Notes: a model not told the origin generated them from the letters alone. Numbered from the stretch's first letter, positions 36,701 through 47,837 are shown. The stretch: 64,000 nucleotides of DNA from Halisarca cf. caerulea (GCA_963170055.1 CAUJGJ010000441.1:216001-280000); one strand, 5' to 3'. Program-made: numbers and translations.

Positions 36701-39700
36701 AAATGAGTGAGTTCACAAGGTATAAACTGTGTAAATTAGGATTAAAGTTCGGTTACTGGTATTTGCTCTGCCATTATTTTTAAATCACCCACTGCAAAGT
36801 CTGCCATCAGATTGAAGTGACATGGCCCTTCTTCACCCTCATACTGAACCTCAAATGTACCTGTTTTCTCATCATAGCTCTGTATAAGACCATTGTACCA
36901 TTTGTTTGATTTTGTATGCTTGCAATGGAACCTATGTTGTATTTGTTTGCCAACCAAATCTGTGGGCTCGTACTTGGCTGCTTGTGGGATGGGATTGCTC
37001 TCTATAATCTTCTTAAATGTTTGAATCAGTTCTTCCATGGGGACAGGTTTTCCTGCTCGAGTGAAGTTTAGCTTTATGTTCTGATGGAATAATTTCTTCC
37101 GCAGTTTAACTTGCATTTGAATTAGCTCTTTCATTCGTGACCTTTTCTTTTGTACACTTGTTTGTTCATCATCAATCTTGGATAAGATTTCATCAAGTTC
37201 ATGTGCTCCAATAATGACCATCACATTTGATAGCATATCTTTCAGATTTGCTAATTTCTCCGCTGTAATTTTCTTAGATTTTATTTGTTCACTCAATGCT
37301 GCTTGTCGTTCTTTCTTCAGTGCTTCTTTTTTTGTTTTATGGAGTTCCTGGGCTTCTTTTCTGTTATCCATTGCCTTTCCAATTGCCATGGATTGTTCTT
37401 CTTTGGACAGTGAATCCAACCAGCCCATGGTTTTGTTTTTTTTTGCTTCAATTAAGTTTCGTTTTGTCCTTTGACTAGCTGTAGCCATGTTATTATTGTG
37501 TAGCCAATCATTTAACCCCAATATTGACTCACATATATCGTTGCTTGGTTGAATGGATTTTAATATCTTTTGCACATTTTCTGGGGGATCCCAATATTTT
37601 CCTTGAGGTAAGAAGTCCCTTGCATAAGTTCGTAGTTTGCTTCGCATTTCCAGTGCACCAACTGATACTAGCTCCACCACCAGTCCATCCCATTTATCTT
37701 GACTGAAGATTCTACTTCGGATTGCTATTTTGGCTGCTTGTCCTGAGGTGGTGGGGCAGTATAATCTACCCTCACTAGTGAAGACCTGTATTTCACCATC
37801 AAGTGCTTTTCTTGAGTCGATCTCAAGCAATTCAAGAAAGGAGTCTAGCTCTAGATAATGTATTCTCATATCAAATGCACTCTTATTTAGTATTGTAGAT
37901 TTTGAGAGTGTCACTAAATTGCTATAGATATGAAGAAACATCAAACTATCAGCTTTAACGGCAGCCATGATGCGATCATCATTTAATTTGATGTAAAGGT
38001 CTCTTTCCAGTTTGTTTTTCTTGAATAGTTCAAGGTACTGCAGTGCTGCTTTCCTCAAGACAAGTAACTTTGCTGCATTAGAAGCAGTCACAAAGTACCT
38101 ACTGCCCACTTGTCGATCCAAGGTAATTAGTTGGCATGTTCTGTAGTATTCACATTCATCGCTGCTTGATGCCATTCCTACTTCCAGAAAATCAGGAAAT
38201 GACACAGATCCAACACCATATTCTGGCACTCCTTTGCTTCCGAACACCTTACTAAACTCATGGACAATGGTGTCAATTTCAGAGTATTGGCGATTTACTG
38301 CAGATCCACCTGTGCATTCAGACTGAGTCTCCTTTAGTAGTGGTGAAATTCCCTGTATAAATGCCTTCCGAAGATTTACTCCTAGATGCATAGAACAGAA
38401 GTTAGTAACCAAATCTTCACTGCTGAAGTCAGTCATGCCAAATCTTGCAATATCCTCCTTCCTTTTCTGTTGAACTATTGCATTGAACTTTTTTTGTGTC
38501 GCAGCACTGTCTGATGTTGATGATGTAACCAAGCCCCAATTTATGGAGTCCGCATTTGGAAGACCAAGATCATGTGCCAACTTTCTTAAACGCTCCAGTT
38601 CACTTGAAATATCTTTTGCTATTTGCTCTGCAGAGCCATTTGGCAATTCGTTTACTGACAAAACTATACCATTAATGGTTGCAGCACCAAGTTTCTTTTG
38701 TCCCAATGTGGTGCCATCTGAGTTTAAGTGAAAGGCTTTGCTGTTTGATAGCTCTGTCACCTTATGTATGTCGTTTATTGTGCATAATTCATTTTGTCGC
38801 ATGTATTTGGCACAAGATTTTTGTGGCAATTGGACCTCATCTATGTCTATGTGTGGTAAAAAGTGCTGAAGCATAAGCTTGATGCTACTTGATATTTTGT
38901 CAGGTGGCATACTGTGAGCAAGTAGATTGTAGTATAATTTGCGAATCTCTTTTGTGTATTGTCCTCCCTCTTTAGTTTCATAAGCAATTTCATGATCTGC
39001 AGGTGCCTCTTCTGTTTCTGGAGGAATGCCATCCATGGACCAATTTGAAACCTTTGTTTCTTTACTTCCACTGTGACAAAATTCCTGCATTTCCTCTAAT
39101 TCTGCCTCAGTTGCGGCCATGTCTTGCTGTAGCCTGCCTATCAATTCATGGGCTTTTTGCAACTTTTTTTCATAACATTTTGTCATTTCTTTCATTCTGT
39201 TTGCTATATTGCTCAATGGTTGCCTTTGACTTGTGTCTTGGATTGAACAAATACTGGGTGATTCAACAATATCATGATTTTCTTCGTCTGAGTAAAATTG
39301 TGCCAGCTTATCATGATCAATGACCCCTAGTGCATTTTCTTTGCTGTCACTCACTGTTGGGGAAACATCCTCACTATCAGCATGTTTTGCAACCCTTCTT
39401 GCAATGTAGGTATATGCATTGTGAGGTAGATATCCTTTTTGTCTCAAAAATGGATCAATGGCTATGTAAAACCTTCCAATTTCTGTTTTAGTGGCACCTC
39501 TAGTATAATCCCATCTTGCAAGAAACTCATGAAGCTGCTTGTAAAATTTAATTGTAGGTGGTTTTGTGAGAGCTAACACTGGCAGACCTTTTCGGGTATT
39601 TGAGAAAGCCTTTTGTAGTTCTTCTTTGCTGTACCCTTCAATTTCAATTTCTTCTGGAAACTTCTCTCCTGCATGCATGGGTCAAATAAATTGTCAAATT

Positions 39701-41490
39701 GAATCTTTAAGTTTAACTTAGTAGACTGTGTATTATAGGTTAAGGTTGCACAATACTATACACTGCCAGATAATTACCTGAAATATGTATGTATGAACGG
39801 ATGCGTATTTTCATGCTCCATGCAAGTCATGCACTGTGAGTTGAACATATATACATACGTACTTTTATCCAGTGTCCGTACACGGGGAATCCACAATGTA
39901 TCCATATATTGATCACCACATGAACTTGCACCTTTACTGATAGGTGCGGCTATTCGCTCTGCTGTGTGCAGTAATCGGCATGGTCTTGATGGAATGTAAG
40001 CATTTGGATAGTTCTGCTTATACATACTGTGAAGAATGTCTCCAACATAACTCCCAGACCTGCTTGCTTGCTTTTGTGCTGCTTGCAGCATGTCAATCAT
40101 ATTCTTATATGTAGGGATACCTATATATGTAAGCGTGTGTGAATTGCATTTTGAACGTTAAATTATCACGTAATGTTTAGTTGTATGCTTGTACACCTGA
40201 CCTGAGTCCTTTGCTACTGCCTGTGTTTTCACTTGACTCCTTAGGATGGGTCCAGGATTCATTTCTATCCCCCCAATTAGCAGCAAGCAAACTAAGCACA
40301 TGATGGCAATGGAGTGGTGTATTAGCTTGTTTTGGCAGTGGTTACAACCACTATTTGTTTTTTTAAAGTTTGCCTTTGTTAAGGCCCACAGCCCAATGGC
40401 AGCTCTCCAACAAACAATATCTACCATGTTGTCGTCTGTGTAGGAATAGTAACTGTACATAACTGCACTTTCATTTCATCCGTTACATTGTTGTACAATC
40501 AGACCTCACTTATCCACTCGCATCCAATCCATTCTCTTTGTAATTGTGGATAATTAAAGTGAGAAACTGGGAAAATGAACTTGAGGGAGCAGTATAATGA
40601 AGTATAGTGGGATTGTAGCAGCTATTGAATCTGTTTATTTTGTTTAAGAAGGTGAGTGAATTGGATGTAGAAGGTACAGAGATGTGAGGTCTGACTGTGT
40701 TATTTTACAATACTAAATTTTCTGAACGTTTACCTTAAGTTATCGATCCGCTCTCAAAGTCTGCAGGCAGCGCTGCAACGTCACCGTTCTCTGAGACCGC
40801 TAAAAAATCAAAATCATCACGTGAGTGACAAGATGGCACCCATACGTATGCGCTACAAATTTCCCGCGAGTCAAAATGCCAATATTCCATGTCTCAATCC
40901 TTAGAGGAAGGCTTCTTGTGTTCACGAGCTAGTATGAGACACAAGATGCAGTGAAAACGGAGAGAAAATAGTGGTTTGTCCGTTAAGCTGTAAGTGCAGC
41001 ACGGGTGCAAGGTAAAGTAGGATCCATGCAGGTGGTCTTATCGGCCGAATCAATTCGATGTCTTCAACGACGGTAGGTACTACACTACCCTATCTTATCA
41101 TACCACTACGCTTACCATTGTCCTTCTGGTTGGAGAGTCGTGACTTGAAGTGTGTGCGTGCGCCGACAGAGTTCGGTACGAATTCACTCCGTAATCATCG
41201 CTAAGTTCAGCTTTTATACTTTTAATACCTGGTCAGCATACCCATACTACTACTTCATACACGTGTATAGTTAGGAGTTGGAGGGGTGGTTCCTAGTCAC
41301 TGTGGACCGAAGTTTTTTCATTACACGTTGGATAAAATGGTGGAATTTGAGCAATAACTCAGTGACGAAGGAACGAATTCGACTAAAAGATGAGGTGCAG
41401 GTAATGTGTACTAGGGGCCACCCCTGTACCAACTTTGAGAGAATTCGGTGAAGGTCCATTTTTCACGTTGGCGCCCCTAGCTACGGCCAT
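33726..41490 (-). CDS. Small five-exon host gene of unknown function, split by element C just after its ATG
   Basis: Exons on the minus strand: ATG at 41490-41488 with its codons 2-4 in the target duplication, continuing at 35974-35840; then 34873-34758, 34363-34303, 34222-33999 and a short last exon 33741-33726. All junctions are GT-AG with matching phase (0, 2, 0, 2). Disregarding element C, the frame is open for about 184 aa, beginning MAVAVCDLQSS. No known domain was recognised. Exon 4 encodes a hydrophobic/Cys-containing stretch (ECCFGLVLKILLDRNQL). A fragment of another retroelement lies in intron 1 (35179-35470). In this haplotype the start codon is separated from the rest by 5.5 kb, so expression is probably abolished or altered. 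The last exon is the least certain. Confidence 0.55.
34990..35075. repeat. GCGTAATACGC-type repeat, copy 1 (inverted copy at about 43430-43575)
   Basis: ACGGTAGGGATCAAAAAAAG and following GCGTATTGCGTATTAC recur in inverted orientation near 43575-43480 (ACGGTAGGAATCATAAAAAAG). Palindromic GTATTAC/GTAATAC words dominate. Possibly a short inverted-repeat element; ends were not resolved. Confidence 0.5.
35179..35470 (-). pseudogene. 3' fragment of the REL-type retroelement family
   Basis: Minus-strand VEYGSFTPLVMSATGGLAP followed by STFYKRLASMIAEKQG and SLLRSSILAIRGSRS matches the C-terminal region of the element at 43009-43284. It is 5'-truncated, and the same frame runs on unmatched to 35526. 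No poly(A) tail or target duplication is evident. Confidence 0.75.
35967..35974. repeat. Element C 8-bp target-site duplication (pair at 41480-41487)
   Basis: GCTACGGC directly precedes TAGGGGCGCC at the left end and directly follows GGCGCCCCTA at the right end. It is a perfect 8-bp duplication, a length used by hAT, P and Zisupton-type elements. Confidence 0.9.
35975..36393 (+). repeat. Element C left terminal inverted repeat
   Basis: Starts TAGGGGCGCCAACG; pairs with 41061-41479. The short ORFs across it and its partner are repeat artefacts. Confidence 0.9.
36394..36741. other. Element C 3' region
   Basis: Non-coding sequence between the left inverted repeat and the stop codon of the transposase-like gene. 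Confidence 0.4.
36742..40427 (-). CDS. Element C putative DDE transposase with 2A-like N terminus and Tudor-like C terminus
   Basis: Exons 40427-40202, 40120-39863 and 39668-36742; GT-AG, phase 1 at both junctions, total 1136 aa with no internal stop (an in-frame ATG at 40460 would add 11 aa). Near residue 60 a hydrophobic stretch leads into LLLIGGIEMNPGP, close to the 2A consensus but with Gly for Asp. A coiled coil lies at about 300-345. Core: LNSDGTT (about 478), TSDSAAT (about 547), FCSMHLGVNL (CxxH, about 585) and NDICESILGLNDW (Glu about 874). Asp, Asp, CxxH and Glu in this order, with a long helical insertion before the Glu, is the plan of hAT/P/Kolobok-type DDE transposases. The last 80 residues (KWYNGLIQSYDEKTGTFEV, then a HFNL...FAVGDL block) look like a Royal-family (Tudor) fold. 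Nuclear DNA-cutting enzyme by inference; the family is unnamed here. Confidence 0.75.
40428..41060. promoter_or_regulatory. Element C 5' region with an inserted short element
   Basis: Between the first exon and the right inverted repeat. Contains the inverted-repeat insertion at 40500-40693; the rest presumably holds the 5' UTR and promoter. No core promoter could be identified. Confidence 0.3.
40500..40693. mobile_element. 194-bp short element nested in element C
   Basis: CAGACCTCAC at the left and GTGAGGTCTG at the right are inverted, with further inner complementarity (CATCCAATCC versus GAATTGGATG). The target duplication is unclear. It lies upstream of the transposase gene. Confidence 0.6.
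41061..41479 (-). repeat. Element C right terminal inverted repeat
   Basis: Inverted partner of 35975-36393, about 98% identical by eye. It would carry the promoter side of the element's gene. Confidence 0.9.
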
Positions 41491-41518
41491 TTTTGTCATT
41501 GATCAGCACGCGCACATC

Positions 41519-41532
41519 AAATAGTAGCGCGT
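41519..41532. repeat. Retroelement target-site duplication (pair at 43412-43423)
   Basis: ATAGTAGCGCGT precedes the 5' end of the retroelement copy and follows its poly(A) tail. Two further A residues may belong to either the duplication or the tail. Confidence 0.85.
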
Positions 41533-43411
41533 CAAGTCACCCTTCTCAATTCACGTTCAATCTGTCCTCCCCTAGCACCAATCTTGATCAACACTTATCG
41601 GAATCCTTCCTTTCTTTTTGTTGATGGCGAACATATTCTATCTGAGGAGGGGACAACTCAGGGTGACCCGCTGGCTATGGCGATGTACACGATTGGCACC
41701 CTCCCTTTGATTGAGAAGTTACAAGACCTGGGAAATCAAGTTTGGTTTGCGGACGATTCAGCAGCAGGATCCACAATTGAGCAGCTCAGAGAATGGTGGG
41801 ATAGGTTGAGAGAAGAAGGCCCGAAATATGGATACCATACCAACTGCAGCAAAACAAAACTACTAGTCAAAGAGGGTCATTTCCAACATGCCCAGACCAT
41901 CTTCAAATATACAGGGATCACCATTGTATCTGATGGAGCTACCTATCTGGGTGGAGCTATTGGGTCCAGGTCATTCGTCAAAAACAGTATCCAGCAAACT
42001 GTCTCTGATTGGATTAGTGAGCTCACCACCATGGTCAAAATTGCTAAAACACACCCTCACGCTGCCTATTCCTCTCTAACTCATGGTCTTCAGTCAAGAT
42101 GGAATTATCTTGTTCGTATTACTGATTGGAGCAGCTTGGACAATTCAGACATTCTCCAACAGATGGAAGACATCATAACGGCTCATTTGATCCCCACAAT
42201 CACCGGACAGGCACAACCTAGCGTATCAACTCGTCAACTCCTGTCTCTACCTGCCCGTTTGGGAGGCCTGGGTATAGTCAATCTGACATACTGTGCTGAC
42301 AAAGTTCATCAGACTTCCACCCAAATCTGTGAACCCCTCATGGAATGTGTATTACAGCATGCAGAATACGACCTGAACACTCATACTGTGCAGAAGGCCA
42401 TTAAGAACAATCATCGTTTGAAAAGCATCGAAGATCAGAAAGAACAAGTTAACTCTCTGCAAAATACACTGTCACCATTGCAAAATCGCTGCATCGAGCT
42501 AGCGCAGGAAAATGGCTCATCTTCCTGGTTAACAGCTCTGCCATTAGACATCCATGGCTTTGCGCTTCACAAAGCAGCATTTAGAGATGCCCTTGCCCTG
42601 CGATACAACTGGCCACTTCAAAATGTTCCCACAACCTGTGGTTGTGGACACAAGTTTGACATCAAGCATGTGCTATCATGCCCTTCTGGTGGCTTCCCCT
42701 CCATCCGCCACAATGAGGTTTGGGACCTCACAGCACACCTTCTGACAGAAGTGTGCCATGGTGTCTGTACGGAGCCGCATCTACAACCTCTTGATGGTGA
42801 GGTTCTGCATCACCGCTCAGCCAACTCTGGGGATCAGGCAAGACTTGATGTTGCCATGTTTGGCTTCTGGGGTGGACGATTTGAAAAGGCATTTTTGGAC
42901 ATAAGGGTATTCAACCCAAGCGTCAAATCAAATCGCTCCACCACACTGAAGTCTACATACCGCAGACATGAACAAGAGAAGAAAAGACAGTATGAAGAAA
43001 GGATCTGAGAAGTGGAACATGCCAGCTTTGCACCTCTAGTAATGTCATGCACAGGAGGTATGGGTACCATTGCCACGTCTTTCTACAAACGTCTTGCCTC
43101 ACTTATCAGTGAGAAGAGAGATGTACCATACTCTAAGCTGCTTCACCTCCTCAGATGCAAGCTTGGATTTGCCCTCATTCGATCATCCATCATGTGTATC
43201 CGCGGTGCCAGATCAAGAACCAGCCACTACTCCCATGAGCCCTTTGCTCTCCAGATTCCTGAGGGTCACCTTGATCACCACTAAGATGCTACTAATGTGA
43301 ACAATTCACAACTGGTACTTTGTTAATTCATTTTTACATACTCTATTCTGTGCCTGTATTACACAAGTATTGCTAATAATTTTGAGTTCAAATTCAAAAA
43401 AAAAAAAAAAA
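41533..43411 (+). mobile_element. 5'-truncated poly(A)-tailed retroelement with RT and restriction-like endonuclease tail
   Basis: Ends in a 16-A tail (43396-43411) and is flanked by a 12-bp duplication, the hallmark of target-primed reverse transcription. The ORF starts inside RT. It belongs to the same family as 1-1946 (minus) and 35179-35470 (minus). Confidence 0.85.
41584..43284 (+). pseudogene. RT/endonuclease ORF of the retroelement, one internal stop
   Basis: The frame enters from the truncation. RT motifs: EEGTTQGDPLAMAMYTIG and VWFADDSAAGS (catalytic FADD). Thumb region, then SLPARLGGLGI. A Cys/His cluster follows (CGCGHKFDIKHVLSCPSGG...H), then RLDVAMFGFW...FLDIRVFNP, which resembles the catalytic Asp...Asp/Glu arrangement of restriction-like endonucleases of R2-type elements. 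A single TGA at 43006-43008 interrupts an otherwise continuous frame that ends at 43284. The conserved tail contains SFAPLVMSCTGG and SLISEKRDVPYS. The enzyme would copy element RNA at a nicked target; this copy cannot start translation normally. Confidence 0.8.
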
Positions 43412-43893
43412 ATAGTAGCGCGTGACATGTTGGCAATACAAATTACGCTGCTAAAATGCTCCGTATTACACAATGCAAAACGCTGAGTAATTTTTGCGTA
43501 ATACGCTTGGTGATTACTACGTAATACGATGTGTATTACTATTACAAATTGTAAACTTTTTTATGATTCCTACCGTACTTCCTGATATACATGTTTTTAC
43601 ATCTATAAGTTTTGAATTCGTAGATGGGGATCTCCGTGATTGAAATGTACTGCAAACGATTCTTTTCGTGATGTTGAGTGATAACGCTCCCGCACCAGGA
43701 TACATATTATGTACATGTGTAGTATACATTTATCATTCCAAAAAACCCAGCGTGAAGATTCAGTAATGGCAGCGTGATAACTTTACTTCACGTAAACTTT
43801 ATTTCCATGTATACCGTACTTTGCTGAATGTTGTAGATCAGTTAGCCATGCACTGTCTGTGGTCTCACCTTATGACAATTTTTCTTGCTACAG

Positions 43894-46800
43894 ACGATAG
43901 ACGATCACTGAAGGAGCTGGAAGACCAGATAGTTAACGGTGAATTGTCACCTGATGACGTGACCGATTCGGTTCAGTTGGAAGAGGAGGAAGTCATTGAC
44001 TCAACCACCCCTGAGAAGCAGGATTTCAAAGAAAAACAAGCATCTAAATTGGTACGTGCACAGTTGTAAACAATTTTATATTTTCTTACAGAACATTGTT
44101 AAAGCTATATATACTGTGGATAGTCCGTGAATTATATTAGCTTAGGGATTTCCTCTGTAAATTTGTGATAGGGTTAGGTAACTTAAAGTATTTGTTGATT
44201 TTTTTTAAATTAACAATTACTTCGATTCTGTGATGAGTAATGCAACACCACTTACGTATAAGTTTTACCAAATATAGATGACACCCATGAGAACTTTGCC
44301 TTCCCATTCCTCTATGAAAAGGAGCCTTGATTGGATTAATGAGGATGGCCACACACACCTCCCTAAACGAAGTCCTACACCGCAAAGTGATGAATGGAGT
44401 CCTGCTAGCAGCCCTGGTAATGGAGGTGTGATTTCCAGTAAGGTGAAAATGAGTGGTGGCAAGAATTCTTTTCAAGTGAACGTCGCATGTTCAGGTAAGC
44501 TGATCGAGAGTCATCTCTTTCATTGTGATTCAGTTTTTTTGTCGCATTTTGATTATATAATTGTAACCACATAGGAGTTTAGTTTATAGGGCTCACGATA
44601 ACTTTTTGAGGTGTCTGGACATCATGTCCTGACAAACTCCTGAACGCCCGGACATTCACATATTTGCCCGGACATGATAATTTTGACTAGCAATCGCATA
44701 CTTTGCTAGCTTCTCCTTGCTACCATCTATGCAATTGTAAGCCACAGTTTCTGGAGTTTTCATACTATGTGCAGTAGCAATTTAACATTTCCCCAGTCAC
44801 AAAACAATAGTATTGCTTTGAGTGTAAGTGAAAAGGCTTTGTGCAACTGGCTTCTAAAGCACCAGTGTCCATATACACTTAGGAGAGGCTGTTTTGAACT
44901 GCTAAGCTCCTAAGCAGCTGTTTCTGTCCCATGGTGCCACTACCTAATTAATTGCAGAAAGTGACAGACCACAAATCTGTCACCTGAACAATGACAGCCT
45001 CCTATAGCCATAAACACTTCCTTTGACCAGACACAATGTCCTGACAAAGTTGATAACATCCGGACATTTGCTGAAAATGATCGGAAAATGTCCGATGTCC
45101 GGTTGCATTTTCGAGCTCTGAGTTCATGTGAAGGTCAAATGTATTAAGTGAAACCTTTTGAATAGTAGAAGAAATGAAGGGTTGTTGAAAGTAAGGTGAA
45201 AATTGCATGGTGGAAGAATTGCAGTAAACTTTTTATTCATTAGCATATAGAGTACATGTTGATTAAGGCAGCGTTTACACTAAAATGCTGAAAATGATAA
45301 CCCAAAACGATAACTTTTGAATCGGCAAACCTCTGAAAATGCACCAATAAAATTCATGTGTAAACAGCAAAACGATGCCACAGTTGAAAATGATAACATT
45401 GGGTCAGCAGAATGCCATGTGATCTTTGCTTGAAAATGGCCGTCTTACTGTTGTTCCTTCTAGTTTTACTTACGAACTTGATTGTCAATTTGCATGCCTT
45501 GTACATATGTAACACCTTTCTTTGTATTCAACAAAATCGGGTACTTCTGCATGACTCCAAATAAGATACTTCGATTGTGTCAGTGCTTCGAACCGCTCAG
45601 TTATCCGAGACCCTGATACAGCAAACCTTATATTGAATCAGATGCGTTACTGTTATAAGAAGTTCCCCTTCATCACAGTCCAGCGAAGCTCTTTCTTTTA
45701 TCTCATCAATTTAGGCATAATTCTAGAAGACTTAGTGTACCATAGCGATTTCTATTTAAATAATCATTATATGATAGTATTACTTTTGCCATGCGGTAGA
45801 ATAAATGAACATCAAGTGGTTATAGCTGTTTCTGGATTTGTGCGTATTCGAAAATGTTGTGTGTAAACGGGTCGGAAATGATACAGGGACACACCAATTG
45901 TAAATGGATTGGCACAAAAGCGTTCTAGTGTAAATGCCGCCTAAGTGCCATTGCATGTTCTATTATCTATATGTAGTTATGTGGTAAGTTACATTGTATA
46001 TAACAGCTATACAATGTAACTTGCCACATGCATGCAGCAGACTCTGCCTGCATGTATTTTGCTAGAATTGAATGGAACTACTGCCTCATAGTTGTAGCTA
46101 CTGTGTACTACGTAAATTGACGTTTGCAATGCCATGAAGTTCCAACATATTGATATTATGATATTGAAGGTCCAACATATTGATATTATCTACTATAGAT
46201 GCAAAACCTAGTACCGAAAATGAGATAGAAAAGAAAGATCGGAAGATTCAAAGTCTCAATATAAAGCTTCAGAATTTGGAATCAATGATACGAAAACAGG
46301 TTTGTGGTTCCTTGTTTCATTTTGAGTGTCTACCAAGTGAACAGACTCCAGACACTTCCGTGCGGCATATTCATAGTTTGCACAATCATCGGTAAGCATT
46401 TTTACTCGTTTATTTCTCCTTTCAGTTCTAATTAATTTTTTGATTTGTCCACTACCCAAAAGAGGATTGACTTTTTTAACTTTTATCCACTCTTCTAAGG
46501 TTTTGTCGGGCTTTGGAAGATGTTAACCATGACGCCAAAGTGTTACAAGTATTAGAAATAATGGTTATGCATCATGCAGACATTGTCTGACCATTTGGCA
46601 TTGTGTCCGACCCACAAAGGTTTAGGTCAAACATTTGACTGATTACTAACTGCACCTTGCTTCATATGCACATTGGAGATATTACCAAGTCATTTGTACT
46701 GGGAATGTCTACGTTCATATGTTTTCATTGTACACCGTATTTTCCATTGATATTGGCACTTGCATGTGTATTTCTCCAAGAATAAGTATAAGTCCAATCA

Positions 46801-47648
46801 AATCTGAAATCGTCTCACCCATAATAATAATGCAGGAACATTTGTCCGTCCACCATTTAATTTGCTCCTTATTTCCATCGCTGTTTTCTTGTATTGTATA
46901 ATACAGTAACTGCTACCATATGCACTTGGATGCTGTGCTACTGTATAGCTGCAGCAATTATGACCATAATCTTGCTGTTGAATGTTGGTGGTAATATTTC
47001 TTGTACTGTATGTCCTTTTCACCAATTTTACAGGTAGCAGCTAAATCCAAGTTGTGTGAAATGGAATCAAGTGAGTTTTTTCTACATGCACATGTATAAC
47101 ACTTTGGCCACTCTCATACTAAGTCTTGTGAATGATCTTGTTAGACAAAATGGAAGGGCTTTCTCCTGGACCACAACCTGAAAAGGAATTGAAGAGAGAA
47201 GCTAAAGGAAAAGTCAGAACATTATTTCACTTGTAATTGTGAATTGATTATGATATATTGTAGCATTTTTCTTCATAGTTTCCTTTGGTACCAGGCTATA
47301 GTGCTCTTGTCAGCCAGCCACAGCTAGATGAGGTTGTTGACTGTAGTGGTAAGTCACCAACCAAGCTAATCAGAATGTTGATGATGGTGTTTTTTAAGCC
47401 AGATGTGCTTGCAGCTTCCAGCTGCTTTGGAAGTCGTAAATTTCCACAATTAGACGAAGACATTGTCTTAGCTTGTTTGAGTAAGTTTTATTTCTTTTGA
47501 GCTATTTTGCTTTTTACTTCATACCTTGCTTGATGGTATCCTTGCTGCAGAATTTGTGATGCAGAAGTATCCAGTAAACAAAAGTGTGCTAGTGGATGCA
47601 ATAAATGACAAATGTGCCAACTACCGAAGAAAAAGAAAGTCAGCGTAA
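43894..47648 (+). CDS. BEN-domain protein, seven exons, 5' end not found
   Basis: Exons 43894-44051, 44278-44494, 46199-46299, 47034-47070, 47145-47212, 47279-47480 and 47551-47648; every junction is GT-AG and every phase fits, giving 293 aa that end at TAA. N-terminal part acidic (SPDDVTDSVQLEEEE), then a Ser/Pro/Lys-rich segment, a short coiled coil (DRKIQSLNIKLQNLESMIRK) and a C-terminal BEN domain of about 85 residues (KLIRMLMMVFFKPDVLAASS, the FPQLDEDIVLACL block and LVDAINDKCANYRRKRK). BEN domains bind DNA or act in transcriptional repression and chromatin. The first exon(s) must lie upstream of 43894, where a retroelement and element C have inserted. Introns 2 and 3 hold inverted-repeat elements. 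Confidence 0.8.
44587..45120. repeat. GGACAT-rich repeat in the BEN gene intron 2
   Basis: Repeated CCGGACAT/ATGTCCGG and TGTCCTGACAA words, with GGGCTCACGA and TCGAGCTCTG near the ends, suggest a degenerate inverted-repeat element. Boundaries are not certain. Confidence 0.35.
45267..45941. mobile_element. 675-bp Harbinger-type short element in BEN gene intron
   Basis: GGCAGCGTTTACACTA and TAGTGTAAATGCCGCC form inverted ends flanked by TAA on each side (45264-45266, 45942-45944), the 3-bp target size of PIF/Harbinger elements. Internal ORFs are not conserved. Non-autonomous. Confidence 0.7.
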
Positions 47649-47837
47649 CTTGGCTTATTAAGATTAGTACGTTGTGTTGAGTTTTGTACTCACTTTGCTA
47701 TACAGTAACAGACTGGTACAAGTTTATATTTTATCAGCTTTTTCGTAACCTGCGTTGAGTTTTATATATTACTCACTTATTACATTATTTTAATCATTCA
47801 TTATAATTAGATTTAAGCCTATTATGTAATATGTAGC

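Larger units (their letters stand above)
35975..41479. mobile_element. Element C: intact 5.5-kb DNA transposon with 419-bp inverted ends
   Basis: Perfect 8-bp target duplication; inverted terminal repeats 35975-36393 and 41061-41479, differing at only about eight positions by eye; and an uninterrupted three-exon gene (36742-40427, minus). The terminal TAGGGGC, overall size, gene structure and protein are shared with element B. This combination suggests a recently active autonomous copy. Class II assignment follows from the ends and target duplication; the superfamily name is left open. Confidence 0.9.
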
